Positions 1-19,460 of a DNA stretch of 64,000 nt are shown one piece after another. Numbering within the stretch: position 1 is the stretch's first letter; the number at the start of each line of letters is the position of its first letter. The notes under the pieces are model-generated. The model did no database searches. It was given only the letters and a program-made list of their open reading frames with translations, and had not been told where the DNA came from. Source of the stretch: Gavia stellata (Eukaryota; Chordata; Aves; Gaviiformes; Gaviidae); assembly GCF_030936135.1 (NCBI RefSeq), contig NC_082602.1, positions 26,663,965-26,727,964 on the forward strand, in the 5' to 3' direction. The position numbers and the translations under genes are program-made.

Positions 1-7532
<7,532 letters not shown>

Positions 7533-8835
7533 GGTGGCAGAGTGGAAGGGAGAATTGGGGGAAAAAACAAAGAAATAAAAGTGGAATAAGAGGATTAAAA
7601 CTTTAACAGGAGGAAAAGGTGATACAACCTTCGTTTTTTTAGTTTGTTTTTCTTTCTCCCCCTCCAATATAATTCGGGGACTATGAAGGCCCGGCTTGTG
7701 GGGGACGGGTCGCTCTGGGTTTTGTTAATCATGTCCATCCTGCTCTGCGGGGCAGGGACTGATGTTTCTCAATGAGACCTTCTAACAAATGGAACTTTCC
7801 CAATGGTGATTTTGGTGATGGTTATTATGAGTTTGTTGGTTTTAGTTTTCCAAAACACTGCTTTATCTCGCAATCAGTAAAGCTCAGCAAATCTCACCCT
7901 GGGAGGATACAAAATCACCATAAGGCTTCAACCTCCAGGTGTCTTCCCAGAAGCAAGTAGCTTCTGACAGTGCCGGCAGTCAGTAGCCCAAGAGTTCTGG
8001 TTTGATATAGTGCTCTTGAGGCATTGGGGATTTCTTTTCTTTTTTCTTTCTTTTTTTTTTTTTGTGTTAAGTTTTCCCAAAGCTGATGAATGCCTGAACA
8101 CATCAGCCCTATAATCTTTGGTGCTTCAGTGTTTAAGACAGCAGGTAGGAAATTTCCCACTTGAAGCTGGTGACTGAAGGACCAGTTTCTTCCAGAAGGA
8201 GTGTTAGTCTACTGTAAGCAGTTTGAAAAGAAAGGGTTTGCAGAAATTTGCCTTTATGTGTCATTTTTGAAGACGAGTGTGTTCCTTCAATGCCTCCAAG
8301 AGCACAGTTAGAAGTAGAATCCAGGCAGCTGGGCTGCCTTCCAAGTACTGTGGTCTCCGAATGACCTTTTCCTGGTGTGCTGCAAAAGGGCTTGGCTTTA
8401 TTTTTTTCCTTTTTTTGCACCCCGAGAGCAGCACACTTGAGTTAAGATGACAAAAAAAGAACAGGGCTCTCTTTGGCCAGCGTGCCTTCAAGCTTCAGCG
8501 ATGCATGTTGAACAAATGGAGACGAGAGCTCCGTCCATTGCGAAGGGATGACTTACCATGTAGATGTGGAAGACCTGTGCAGTATTTTTTTTTTTTTGAT
8601 CCAAACGTTTGGTGCGATTCTAATGTTGACCACTTAAAAGAAATGAATGTGTTTTCTTTTTTCTTTTTTCTTTTTTTTTATGGTGGCAACTGGCTACTGT
8701 ATAATGTCTGTGAGCGTGTGTGTGTGACTGCAATCCATGCATGCGAGTCCTACTGGTAATATGAAAACCTGCTGTAAGACTGCAAGAAAATTTACTGTAG
8801 CTTTGCTTTAATAAACGGTAGAGATTTTGTTAGTA
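7533..8835 (+). other. WBP1L: WBP1L 3' UTR
   Basis: Non-coding sequence after the stop, running to a poly(A) signal at 8810-8815. It carries three T-rich tracts (about 8034-8063, 8586-8598 and 8657-8679), which become U-rich in the mRNA, and a TG run near 8715. An earlier AATAAA at 7574-7579, about 45 nt after the stop, could give a very short alternative 3' UTR. The cleavage position near 8830 is inferred from the signal. Confidence 0.7.
8810..8815 (+). terminator. WBP1L: poly(A) signal of WBP1L
   Basis: Canonical AATAAA, 1.28 kb past the stop codon. It is the last such hexamer before the sequence changes to intergenic character, and is the likely main 3' end. Confidence 0.65.
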
Positions 8836-10153
8836 ACAACCTGAAGGAAAAAAAAACAAAAAATGAAGAGCTGAAACTAACATTCCCTCGAGTGCTTGCG
8901 TGGAAGAGAGCACAGTTCAGACTATGTATCTTGTTCTCGAGTTTTCTCCCCATCCCTTTTATAATTATGGTCATCCAGATCATTACTGTTATGGGGAAAA
9001 AAATTGAAAACTGAACTCAGACATATTCAGATTTGATTGATTAAAAACCAAAATCAGTTTTAAATAAGGTGGAAACCAAAATATAATGCCTTTTCTGATA
9101 ACTTGCCCGTGTGTATGTCTATCATTTTGTGATTTAAGAACAAGATTTGTCTTTCGTGGTTTTGTTTTATTAACTGGAGGTATGTAGCACTGTGCTGGAT
9201 ACAGATGACAGAGCAAGACAAGTGGGGCTCATTTCAGTATTTTACCCACACGTTTGAGGAGAGCACTTTTACCTTACAAGGTTTAGGAGAATCTCACTCC
9301 TTTGTGTCACGGCCTTTCTCTTCCATCAGAACAGCTGATGAAGATGGCTCTTCAGTTTGTGTCTTAGGGTGCTCTTAAGAATGAAGGACTTTGATTTGGA
9401 TTCAGGAGATCTTGTTCCTGGATGCCTGGAGTGTGAGTGGTAGCAGAGAGGCTGTGCATGCCCCAGAGCCGGGCTGGCTTGTTGTGTGCCATGGTCGCCT
9501 GGGGACTGGTCGCTTCCAATTATGTTCACCAACCACGTGTATCTTCTGAGAAGAGAATTAAAGATCCCCAGTGCCACCCCTAGGAATTCTGTACGTATTG
9601 GCACCTGGCTTTGTCTCTTGCACCACAGAGGAAGCTAAAAAAGCACATCGGTCCTTATGGAGTGGGATTTTACTGCTGTAAATCCTTGGGATGGCCCCGT
9701 GCCAGTGGGAGACCCTCTGCCAACATTTCTTTTGGCATAAGACAAAAATCTCCATGTTTGCTTTCCTGCCATCCCACTAAGGGCAGGGGAACCCCCTACT
9801 TCTTTGGACGTAGAGGTGAGTACCAGTAAGCCGAGCTGATGCTTCAGATCTTAAAAAGTCAGGAAGAAGCAGTGCTGTGCCTGTTTTATGACTCCTGGAG
9901 GTTTCTCAGGCTTTTAAAGACCATAAAGAAACAAACAGGGCACAAACCATGTCTCTTAAGCTCACATGTGCTTGAGGAGGAGCAGGACCATCAGTGTGGC
10001 TCTCGGTGCTTCAGGTCTTTAGACCTGGACGAGGGGCAGCTGGTGTGGGGAGGAGGAGTGGTGCAGGGCAGGACACTGGGCAGGTGAGTCCCTCGGAGAC
10101 ATCACGGCTGGTGCCTCTTCAGGGGGAAAAACACAGGCAGGCAGAGGACTCCC

Positions 10154-10175
10154 AAAGCTCCAGCTTTGGAGCTTT
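10154..10175. repeat. short perfect inverted repeat (9-bp stem, 4-nt loop)
   Basis: aaagctcca at 10154-10162 and tggagcttt at 10167-10175 are exact reverse complements around gctt. It can form a small hairpin on either strand. No associated gene or terminator role is evident. Confidence 0.6.
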
Positions 10176-11366
10176 AGAAAGGTTCTTGATCCTCATGTGT
10201 ATCCCTTTATAGAAGGCCAACACAGCCCAAACAGCTCTTTTCTGAATGCACGCTGAGGATGTAAAATACTGGAGATGTGAGGACGTGGGCAAGTGTGCAT
10301 CTGTAACACTGGAGCACCAAAGAACACCCATTTCTAGCTACAAGGGGCGAGTGTTTTATGAAAGTTGTGAACATTGTGAACACGCTGTTTCAAAACTGAG
10401 CTGCAAACAGTGCAGCACAATTGGGAGCAAATTCGTGTCAATCCACTGCTTGGTGTTTTTCTTTCCAACGGGCTTTAAGTGTTGATGCCAATAATACTTG
10501 AAGTCTATTTTTGCTAGGGTCCATGCCGATGCAGTGCTGCTTACATGGCGTGTTTTCGGCTGCTGAAATTGGCTCCCAGAGCAAAGACCCTGCGGGTGTC
10601 CCGGCAAGCTTGGGGTGTGTCGCCTGGGGACAGGCGCTGCAGAGCGCTGTGCGGTGACTCAGCGAGAGGGTTCCCCGGGCACAACGGGGGTTCCTGCGAC
10701 TGGTGGGTCCTGCAGCATTGCCTCAGTGTTCCTGAGCAACTCCAGATCTGATGACGCAAACTCCCCCTCCGGGAACACCTGTGGGATTTTCCTGCAGCGT
10801 ATCGTTGCATGTTTGTACAACCCAGTGGATGGGTGTTGGTTGAAGATGGAGGAGGAGGGAATCGCGTGTCCTCTGCGCTTGCTGGCAGCCTGCTCTCAGA
10901 GCTCGTACCTGCCTAACTCGAGGCTAAGGATAACTGAGGTGCAGTTAAGCTTCTGCATTACACATAGTCATCGAAAACTTCCTGCGGCAGGAAACCTAAG
11001 CAGCAAGCCTTCAGGACAGAAGCAAAATCAGCAGGCTCCACTCCAAGCACGAGGCTGTGCCACCAGGCGATGGGAGCTTTGGGCTCCCCGGGTGCTCCTT
11101 GCCGCGTGGGGACGTGCGTCAGTGGCGAGAGCCTGGGCCGTGCTCGCTTCCTGTCCCGCGCAGCCTGGGCTCCCACAGCCAGATATCCTCTTCTCCTCCG
11201 CACGCACCGGCCAGGCTTGTCCTGCGGTGACCTGCTCCCATCGGAGCCTGGCAGGGAGCCGGAGCATGGTCCCGCTCCGGTGAATAAACTCCCCTTGCGT
11301 CTCCCCAAAGCTTGCTGCCTCCTGGCTATCGCTCACCCTCTCTGTGCAATACGTCCCAGCGGTTCT

Positions 11367-11389
11367 CCCCCCCCCCCTTATTTTTTTTT
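11367..11389. repeat. C11 and T9 homopolymer pair
   Basis: Eleven C residues at 11367-11377 are followed after tta by nine T residues at 11381-11389. This is a simple low-complexity tract, prone to slippage and sequencing error. Confidence 0.8.
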
Positions 11390-14300
11390 CTTCTTTTGTT
11401 TATATAGGAAAAGCCTGGGCTGGGCCAGGAGCGGGGGGGCAGTCTGGCAGCCCCCTGGCTTGAGGCAAGCTGTGCAGCATCCCACAGCAGGCAGCCTGGG
11501 AAGGCTGGGATGAGTCGCCTTTCTTCGTCAGAGCTGGTTCCCCCCCCCACCTCGCAGCACAGATCTGTTTTTATCAGATGGGACTGGTGCCCACACCAGG
11601 GCCATGGCAGTGGTGGTGGTGCAAGCGCTGCAGTCTCTGTGCCGGGGGGGTCACAGGCTGCCGGGATGTTTCTCGATTCGTTTTCGGCCAGCGAACAGCT
11701 GTGTCCTAAGGTTTGTGCTTACTCAGCTCGCCTGGCGCCCTGCCCACCGCAGAGCCCGCAGGTATTTCGAGCGTCGTCTGCTCCTCCTGTGCCGGCCGCG
11801 GCTCTCCAGCACAGCTCGAGGCCGCCTGGTGCAAAGCCAAGCCCCTCAACCTTGGAGGGCTCCTGAGCTGAGCCCCGTAGCGCAGCTGGGTCAGTCGAGC
11901 ACTGTGGGGGGTGGCTGTGTCCCCCAAAATGAGTTTGTGCGATGGAAAGGCTTGGGCTTGCTCTGCCCGGTGCCCTCATGTTCCACTTCGGCGAGCTGCG
12001 CCTCTGCTTCATGGGTACCTGGTGTACAATGTGGGAACAGCTGTGAATGAAAAAGCTTCATCCTTTCCACCATCTCTGATTCCTCTCTTGCAGACCCCCT
12101 CCGCCGCAGGGAGACAGAGCTGCTGGTTCCCGACTCCCCTGAGTTGCCCTCTGAGTCCTTCAGCACCGTCCCCTCCTGTCCTGGTTCTCTCCGTGCAAAG
12201 ACCCCCAGAGGGAGGGCAGGGACCCAACGCAGCCTAAGCCGTTACGGCAGCAGCATTATTTCAGTGGCGAAAGCCTTGGTGTTCCCAGCGGCTGCCTATG
12301 CTCGGCCAGCCAAAACCTGGTGGCAGATGACGCGGTCCCCCCCAGCTCTCATGTGGGCATGGCCGCTTCATCCCTCCAGTTTTTGGGTTGCTGGGCTGCC
12401 TAGTGCCAGGTCTGAACGAAGCTAAAGGGCTCATCCAAGGTTGTGGATTTGCGTGTCTTGGGTCTCAGGGGACCTCGACTTCTGCAGGGGGCTCAGGGGG
12501 GTGGGAGGAAGGAGGGGGCCACTGCAGGCCAGATTCGGTGCTGCCTTGCTGCCAGCAGCCCAGGTGAAGCTGTCTGGTGGTGTCAGGGGGTTTGGGCGCA
12601 GCGGCATGGCTTCGGCACAGCTGTCAGGACAGAAATACCAGCCGGATGATTCAGCAGCGTCTCTGTTCCCAGGGCGGGGAGCAGCTATGCCGGCGGCTGT
12701 TTACCGGCTCACAGGGTGCTGGGCAGCTGGTGCTGGGTACTGAACCCCCGCGGCAGCATCTTCTCCCAGTCAGCCAGCTGGGAGGGAGCAGGCTGGGGCA
12801 GGGGGCAAGGTGCTCCGTGGCAGGGCCGGGCTCAGCATGATGGGGTTTGCGGCACGTGGCTGGTCTCTAGGCTCAGGGACAGCACATGGCGGCCCTGGCG
12901 AATGGGGAAACCCAGCTGGAGTGCAAGCTTTGCACAAGTGTCTGCGGTTGGAGGTGTTCTCTGGTTTAGAAACATCTCTGGTCCCAAAGTCCCCATTTCT
13001 GCCTCAAGGTATGCATTGGCCTCAAGCGCTTGCTGTGAGTGCACACACCTTGCTGTGAGCACCTTGGCAATGGCAATGTGTGTGCAAGGTGCCAGCCCTG
13101 TGCTGACTCTGGCAAGGAGAAAATCCCTTCCAAGAGCAAACACAGTGCCTTGGCAAAGGGGCACAGAGGTGCTGGAGGTCCCAAGCTGATGATCCTGGAG
13201 GCACGGGGGTGCTGTGGTTACTGGTGGCTGCAGGAGACTGGAGAGAAGCCTCCCTGCTGGCACGTGCTGCCAGGGACAGGATCTGAGGCAGGGGAAGGAC
13301 CAGGCTGGCATAGAGGTGCCAGTCCACGGGGAAGCCCGGAACATCGTGTTTAGCCAAGTTTTCCTCAAACCTGCTCTGAGCCCAGTCCCCCTTCACCCAC
13401 CTGGCTTCAGCCTGTGCTGGCAGAGGTGGAGGGATCACCCAGCGGCAGCCCTGGTGTGATGGAAACGGGCAGGGGAGCGGGAAGGAGTGTGGGGCTCAGC
13501 CCTCACAAGCCAGCAGAGACTCCATGCAGCAGCAGCGCAGCTGGGGTCCTGCTGCGCTCCCCTCTGCTCTGCTTCTGGTGGGTCAGCTGCACAAATCACC
13601 CTGAGGTTTGCCCCCGGGGCAGGCGTGTGTACTGGGGTTCTTCCTCCAGCTCCTCCCCATCACCCTGAGCCCCCATGAGAATGGACTGCAAGGAGGGAAG
13701 ATGCGCCTGGTGCTGTGCCAGGCTGCAAACGCATGGCCGTCATTGTCCCCGTGCTGTGTTGTGGGCTGGCAGGACCCATTTGGCATCAGATGTTGAGCAG
13801 TGAGGAGGCTGGGTGAAAGCAAAGCCCTGGCAGTTTGAAAGAAAATGTACACTTTGACACATGGAGTAGAAAGTTTAGTGGTGGGGAAGCTTTACGTCAG
13901 TTTTTCTGCCTGCTAGTAAGAGAGTGGGCAGGGGGAAATAGAAAAGGGGGAAAATGTGGAGGTGTGCAGGGCTGGGGGTGTCACACCATGCTGGGGCTGT
14001 GCAGGGCTTTCCCCTCCGCCCCAGCTCCTTTCCCTAAAGGTGCCCTGAGCCATAGCTGTGTTGCTATGTAGTTAAATATTAAGAGGTCAAGTAATAGAGA
14101 ACCAGAAACCTAACTGCATGCTGCCCTCCATGGCACAGTGTTTTTTGGTGAAAGCAAACACGGCCCCTTGCGTTACGGGAAGGTTATGCTGCTCGAAGTG
14201 ACGGCCATAATCCAGCCAGACAGTGAGCATCGGTGCTCGGGACACCATGCAGGCAGGAGGTGCCACATTGCTGCACGATGAATGTCAGCAGCCCCCAGCT

Positions 14301-14518
14301 CCATGGTGCCCACACGCTGGGCCTGGGGGGCTGCAGCTGAGCTCAGCCCACGGTGTCTGGGTGCCTCTGGGTGCTCCTCTGTGTCCCTGAGCAATGGGAG
14401 CCCCTGCTTTTGGCTGGAGCTAGGGCTGCCTGCGCCTCCCCACGGCGGCTCACACACAGGACGGGGTTGGACAGCCCTGTGGCCCTACAAAGTGCTCATG
14501 TCCTGCCTGGAAGGGGCT

Positions 14519-14590
14519 GCGTATGTGCACGTGTACATGTGTGCATGTGTGCATACAAGTACATATGTGTATGCATATGTATGTGTGTGT
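14519..14590. repeat. alternating purine-pyrimidine tract (degenerate TG/CA repeat)
   Basis: A run of about 70 bp made of tg, ca and ta steps, alternating purine and pyrimidine almost throughout with a break at acaagt. It is a decayed (TG)n-type repeat of the kind that can adopt Z-DNA. A perfect 16-bp palindrome, gtgtgtatatacacac, follows at 14621-14636. Confidence 0.75.
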
Positions 14591-15293
14591 CAGCAGGGAT
14601 AAATGCATCCCTGTGCTTTTGTGTGTATATACACACTTGTAAGTACATGCACCTGTGTGCATACGCCTGCTCGTGCCGGCAGCAGTGTGTGCGCCTGTGT
14701 ACCGTGGGAGAGGAAGCTGGGTGGGAGCTAAAACTGCGGGAACCTCCAAGCTGTTTCCTTCCTTTTCCCCACAAGGAGCGGGCGGGGGTCCCACGGGCAG
14801 GCGCATGCTGTCCCAGGACGGGGCAGGGGAAGGCAGGGCTGGGGGAGCTCTCCCTGCTCACAGCTCACAGCCCACACCGTGTTCGTTCTCCCTGCTCCCA
14901 GCAGGGAAGCTGAGGCAGGGGTCAGCCAGGGTCACCCACCCAGGGTTACGGCCCCCAGGCACAGCCTGGGCACCCCTAAGTCCCAAACTGCCCACTGGTT
15001 ACTTTTACCTCCTTACCTGGCTGGGGTGAGCCCTTCTCTCCCCACCAGCTATACGGATGGCTGGTCTCCATGGCTCATGGTTGTCTCTGGACGGGCCCCC
15101 CACCCCACATCCCTGGGGGGGCAAAGGGGCTGTTTGTGTTAGCAGTCCCGCAGAGCGGCCATGGCCTCCCAGCTCAGCCCAGTGCTCACACAAAGTTGTG
15201 GGGCCACCACGTATCTCAGGCACCCTCCCACCTCCCTCTGCCCTCCATCGCCTGCCCAAAAAATAGCTGGAGCCATGCTGCGTTGGGCACAGC

Positions 15294-15299
15294 TTTATC
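15294..15299 (-). terminator. CYP17A1: probable poly(A) signal of CYP17A1 (GATAAA variant)
   Basis: On the minus strand this reads GATAAA, about 110 nt downstream of the stop codon. No canonical AATAAA was seen closer to the stop, so this variant hexamer is the best candidate. Confidence 0.45.
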
Positions 15300-15405
15300 C
15301 GGACAACCCCGCATCCAAGGGTCAGGCAGGGCATAGCCTCCGCAGTCCCATCCTGTCCCATCCCATCCCACCCCACTGCTGCCCAGGATTCAGGGCTTGT
15401 CCCCA

Positions 15406-18400
15406 TCACGAGGCTACTTGCCAGGCGTCCCGGAGCCTGGCCTTCACCCGAAACTTCTGCACCTGCAGCACGACACCAAACTTGCCCTCCAGTGAGGGCA
15501 GGGGCTGGTCCTGGGGGCACTCGAGCGTGAACCTCTGCAGCACCCAGGCAAGGAAGAGGAAGAGCTCCATCTTGGCCAGGACTTCACCCAGGCAGACACG
15601 GATCCCAGCCCCGAAAGGCAGGTAGCTGGGCGAGGGCGAGTGGATGTGCTGGCCCCGCTCATCCAGGAAGCGGCCTGCAAGGGGAAGGGGCACCATTGGC
15701 ATCAGCAGGGATCAGTCCCTTCTGCCTGAGACCTGCCCGAGTTCATGACATGTGTGTCCCTCCCATGAGTTGCAAGAGCAGAGATGGTGTGAATGCCCCA
15801 GCCAGGGGGGAACAGGATCCAACCTCTCACCACCAAGCCTCCCCCAGGCTCAGCCTCTCCTGCTGCACCCACCCCACTGTCCCCTGCCCCGCAGAGAGGA
15901 TGGAGAGCACCCAACTCACCAGGGTTGAACTCCTCGGGCTTGTCCCACTCCTTCTCATCGTGGTGCACAGACCAGAGGTTGATGATGACCCTGGCACCCT
16001 TGGGGATGGAGTATTCCCCGATGCTGCAAGGCAAACACAGAACACAGAGTGAGTCACTCTCTCCTGCAGTCTCTGCCCCGGTCCTGGCCATGCCCTGCGG
16101 GTCTCACCTGGTGTCGGCAAGGGACACATGTGGGATGAGCAGGGGGGACACAGGCCGGATGCGCAGCACTTCGCTGATGGTTGCCTCCAGGTAGGGCAAC
16201 AGTGGGCGGTCGCTGAGGTGGGGGTGACGCGCCAGGCCAATTTTCTGGTCCATCTCCTCCTGGATCTTCCTCTGGACCTGGGAGGGGAGCAAGGGCTGGG
16301 GTGGGAGCCTAGGGAGGGGGCGTGCCCTGTGCACGGGGGCTCCCCGTGGCGGTGGGGCACAGCCAGCATCACCAGCATGTCCTGGCAGGTTGTGCAGGGC
16401 AGAAGTAAAATGCCCACAGCCTGACCCAGCTTATTTACAAAGCCTGATATCTCTCTTGGCACCTGTCTTCCCCAAAGCCCCCCACAACATCCCTGGTGGG
16501 AGCCCAGACCCCCTGCCACGGGCTGCAGACCCTACCTCGGGGTAGTGGAGCAGGTAGAGCACAGCCCATTTGAGCACAGTCGTGGTGGTCTCCACGCCAG
16601 CCCCAAAGATGTCCCCCACCGTCATGAGGAGGTGGTCGTCAGTCAGCTCCAGCCCTGGTGCTGGGGGGCTGCTGTTCTCCGCACTGAGCCTTACTTGCAG
16701 GAGGGCGTCCATGAGGTCCCTCACGGCATCCCCGCAGAAGGCTTCCTGCCAGGGGACACGCATAAGCTGGGCTGCCCTGGGCACAGTCCCCTCCACCCCA
16801 GCTCCAGCACCCCGCAGCTCCCAAGCATCTCCCTGTCCTGGTCCTTTTGGCACCTTGTGTTCGGTGAACTTCTGCTGGAGCAGCTGGTCCCGAACCTTGA
16901 GGCATCTCTTCAGTAGGGCGAGGTCCTTGTTGGGGAAGATCTGGAGGAGAAAAGCCCCATTACAGCAAGGGACTCAGCTCAGCCCAGCCTCTGCAGGTCC
17001 CCAGCCAGTCACTCTGTGCCCACCAGGGTACTGGCTCTTGTGGGACACTGGGGCAGGGACCTTCCTAACCCCGGGAAGCTCAGGTAGTCCCCTTCTGCAG
17101 GACACATCCCAGCTCCTTCCTCTCATCTGAGGCGAGAGGAACAGGCAGTCCCCCTGTCCCTGCTCACCTGGAGCCAGGGGAAGATGTCCACCAAGCTCTC
17201 TTTGGCCACGGTGTCCACGATACCCTGGCTGTACTCCAGCATGGCCTCGAACTCGGGGTCTCCGCGCCGGTATGAGGAGTTGAAGCAGAGGGAGCAGACC
17301 ACATTGGTAACGGCCCGTGTGAGCTCGGGGGCCACGTCCAGGGCCGTATCCTGCGCAGCACTGAACGTCTCACACAGGGATGCAGCCTCCCGGCAGACTG
17401 GGGTGGAGGGAAGAGGCAGGCAAGGGGGTGATGGTGAAGCCGAGGGGGTGGAGGGGGGAGCTGGGGGCTGGAAGGAGAGGTCCCCCACTGATTCAGTGTG
17501 TGTAGCCTGCAGAGAGTACCCCCCAGCCAGGTCTGAGCCCTGAGGGGCTGGGATGGGCAGAAAGGACAATGCTGGGTGCTGGGGAGGAGCAGAGAGGATG
17601 GAGGCATGCAGGGAAGTCTCCGTGTGTAGCTTGATGCACCTCCTGGTTGGAGAGGGGAGCCTGGGGGGCCAGAAGCTGGCTCCATGCCTCAGTTTCCCCA
17701 GCTGTGAGTGAGGGGAGCCAAAGCTCAGGGCGGAAAACTCATGGGGAGAGGTGTTGGTGACGTACTGGGGATGGAAGGAGAGGGACTGAGCCCCTGCTAG
17801 GCAAACTGGGGTGTGCCAGGGGGTTTGGGCTGAGCAAGTGAGTCTCCCCTTGGTTCCCAGGGGATCAGGGCATGGAGAAAGGAAAAGTCCAGCCCAAATC
17901 AAGCGCAGGAGGGACAGAGCTGGGAGGGAGCCTGCAGGCTGGTAGGGGGCACTTACTGATCCTCTCGAGGGCGAGTGAGCCCTCCCCGAACATGGAGAGG
18001 GCGGCATGTACCAGCTTGCGCTGGAACTTCCAGAGGGGCCCATAGCTGGCGAAGGCGATGTCCTTGCCCCCACGGGAGAGCAGGTCTGTGGTCACCTGTG
18101 GGAGAGGCAGCGCTGGGGTCCCCTCACTGCAGGGCAGCCCTGCGGGGGCCATGTGTTGGAGAGGGGTGATGCTAGGGGGGTGGATGGTCATCTCATCATC
18201 TCATCTCATCTCATCTCATCTCATCTCATCTCATCTCATCTCATCTCATCTCATCTCATCTCATCTCATCTCATCTCAATCTCATCTCATCATCCCAGGA
18301 ATCGTCCGGGGCGCCAGTGGTTAGCGCTGGTGGGCAAAGCCTGGGCCATGAGCTTCACTTTCCCCCCCTGAGTACTGATGGAGACGTTTGGGGACAGATG

Positions 18401-19029
18401 CCAGGGTTAGGGGCTAGGATGCCTGGGAAACTTAGGGGGTGTAGGGAGCCTGGTGGTACCTGAACCCACATCCTCATACCCCGAGATGCAGCCAGCCCCG
18501 GGGAAGAACAGGCACCCTCAGGATGGAGAACGCGCAGGATTTGTCCTGGGGAACAGGGCAGACAGGGGCTGCCCCTGTCATTGCCCTGCTGCAGGCAGGA
18601 TGGGGAGAGGAGACAGACCCTGCTGAGTGCCAGTGCCTTTCTTGGGAGCATCCCTTGCCTCACCCCACGCCGCAGTGGGAGAGGGTCCCCTGAAACCTGC
18701 TGCCAACTCACCGTGCGGGGTCGTCCGGCGAAAGCCTTCCCCTTCTTCAGCAGCACCTCCCTGGCGTGCCGGTAGCTGTTGACCACCACCACGTAGTGGG
18801 AGCCCATCCAGAGGGCATAGAGGCTGCCGTAGCGGTCCTGCAGGCGCCAGAGCCGCAGGTGGAGCTGGGGGTGCCCAGCCAGCTGCAGCAGGCTCCCCAC
18901 CAGAGGCAGGGCTGGCAGGCTCCGTGGGCGCCCCGAACCCATCCCCATCCCCGAGGTGGTTCGCCAGCACACCAGCCCCCAAGCGCAGAGCAGGGCCAGG
19001 GCCAGCAGCAGGGCGCCCAGCAGCGGCAT
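15406..19029 (-). CDS. CYP17A1: CYP17A1, steroid 17-alpha-hydroxylase/17,20-lyase (complete, 8 exons)
   Basis: Exons on the minus strand: 19029-18712, 18095-17957, 17397-17168, 16940-16854, 16745-16536, 16277-16108, 16023-15920 and 15674-15406. All junctions are GT-AG and in phase, giving 1527 nt (508 residues plus TGA), the length I recall for the chicken protein. The enzyme is an endoplasmic reticulum P450 that makes 17-hydroxy-steroids and cleaves the 17,20 bond, so it is needed for androgen and estrogen synthesis. Visible landmarks: an N-terminal hydrophobic anchor (about residues 1-22), a proline-rich hinge ([17 protein letters not shown]), the I-helix oxygen-activation motif AGVETT (about 307-312), the K-helix EVLR (ExxR, about 364-367), and the heme loop [10 protein letters not shown] with Cys ligand near 447. 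Introns are short (84-616 bp). The gene is divergent from BORCS7 with about 0.9 kb between start codons. It looks intact. Confidence 0.97.
18188..18293. repeat. pentanucleotide microsatellite (CTCAT)n
   Basis: About 20 copies of ctcat, with tcatc imperfections at the left edge and a caat interruption near 18278. It lies in CYP17A1 intron 1, roughly 90-200 bp upstream of the exon 2 acceptor, and reads (ATGAG)n in the sense strand of the gene. It is likely length-polymorphic. Confidence 0.93.
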
Positions 19030-19068
19030 GGCAGGGCCGGCTGCGGGGCTGCGGCAGTGCGGGGGGCC

Positions 19069-19074
19069 TTTATA
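19069..19074 (-). promoter_or_regulatory. CYP17A1: TATA box of CYP17A1
   Basis: The minus strand reads GGTATAAAGG, with TATAAA at 19074-19069. It lies 40 nt upstream of the ATG. With normal TATA-to-start spacing, transcription would begin near 19043 and the 5' UTR would be only about 15 nt. CYP17A1 genes are known to use a TATA-type, tissue-restricted promoter. Confidence 0.75.
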
Positions 19075-19089
19075 CCGGCTGCGGGGTCG

Positions 19090-19098
19090 TCGCCTTGA
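19090..19098 (-). promoter_or_regulatory. CYP17A1: candidate NR5A1 (SF-1) half-site upstream of the CYP17A1 TATA box
   Basis: The minus strand reads TCAAGGCGA, one mismatch from the SF-1 consensus YCAAGGYCR. It lies about 16 bp upstream of the TATA box, near -50 from the inferred transcription start. SF-1 sites at a similar distance drive mammalian CYP17A1. Reading the other way, the same bases give cttgacccc, a nuclear-receptor half-site-like sequence. Confidence 0.4.
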
Positions 19099-19109
19099 CC
19101 CCGAGGCGG

Positions 19110-19460
19110 GCTCACCTCCTTATCGGGGGGATGGGGAGGGGGGGAACTGGGTGCTGGGCCCTCAGCCAGCTCTGCAGCTGGGCACCCGGCGGGGCACGAG
19201 GGCACCGGGCCACGGCCACACTGGGTGGCCATGGGGGAGCCGCATGCAGTGGGCTGTGGGCCAGGGGATGCCCAGGGCTGGATCCGTCCTTGGGGCTCTG
19301 TTCCCAGGGCCCTGTGGCAGGCGAGGGGTGCGGGGGCAGCTGCGCCCTGGGGGTCTTCCCTGGGTGCCATGAGCACAGCTGGGGACTGGTGAGGCACTGG
19401 GGTCCGTCCCAGCCTGGGAGCCCCTCGACGTGCCCAGGAGGGGATGGGCAGCACAGGGCT
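19110..19460. other. CYP17A1 upstream flank
   Basis: GC-rich sequence between the CYP17A1 promoter and the minisatellite. Open frames crossing it have no recognisable content. No further specific site is supported. Confidence 0.5.

Larger units (their letters stand above)
8836..15290. other. intergenic region between WBP1L and CYP17A1 (tail to tail)
   Basis: Both flanking genes end toward this 6.5 kb stretch, so no promoter is required here. The first 1.7 kb are AT-rich; from about 10.5 kb on, GC content rises. Long open frames on both strands (for example 10615-11283 and 12832-13368) are an effect of GC-rich composition: they lack recognisable domains and splice-consistent extension. It holds a homopolymer pair near 11.37 kb, a hairpin near 10.16 kb and an alternating purine-pyrimidine tract near 14.55 kb. 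I see no gene. Confidence 0.65.

Noticed and set aside
10615-13368. Several 100-220-codon frames on both strands between WBP1L and CYP17A1
   Set aside because: They are GC-driven, overlap one another on both strands, lack domains and splice-consistent partners, and no gene is known between these two genes in vertebrates.
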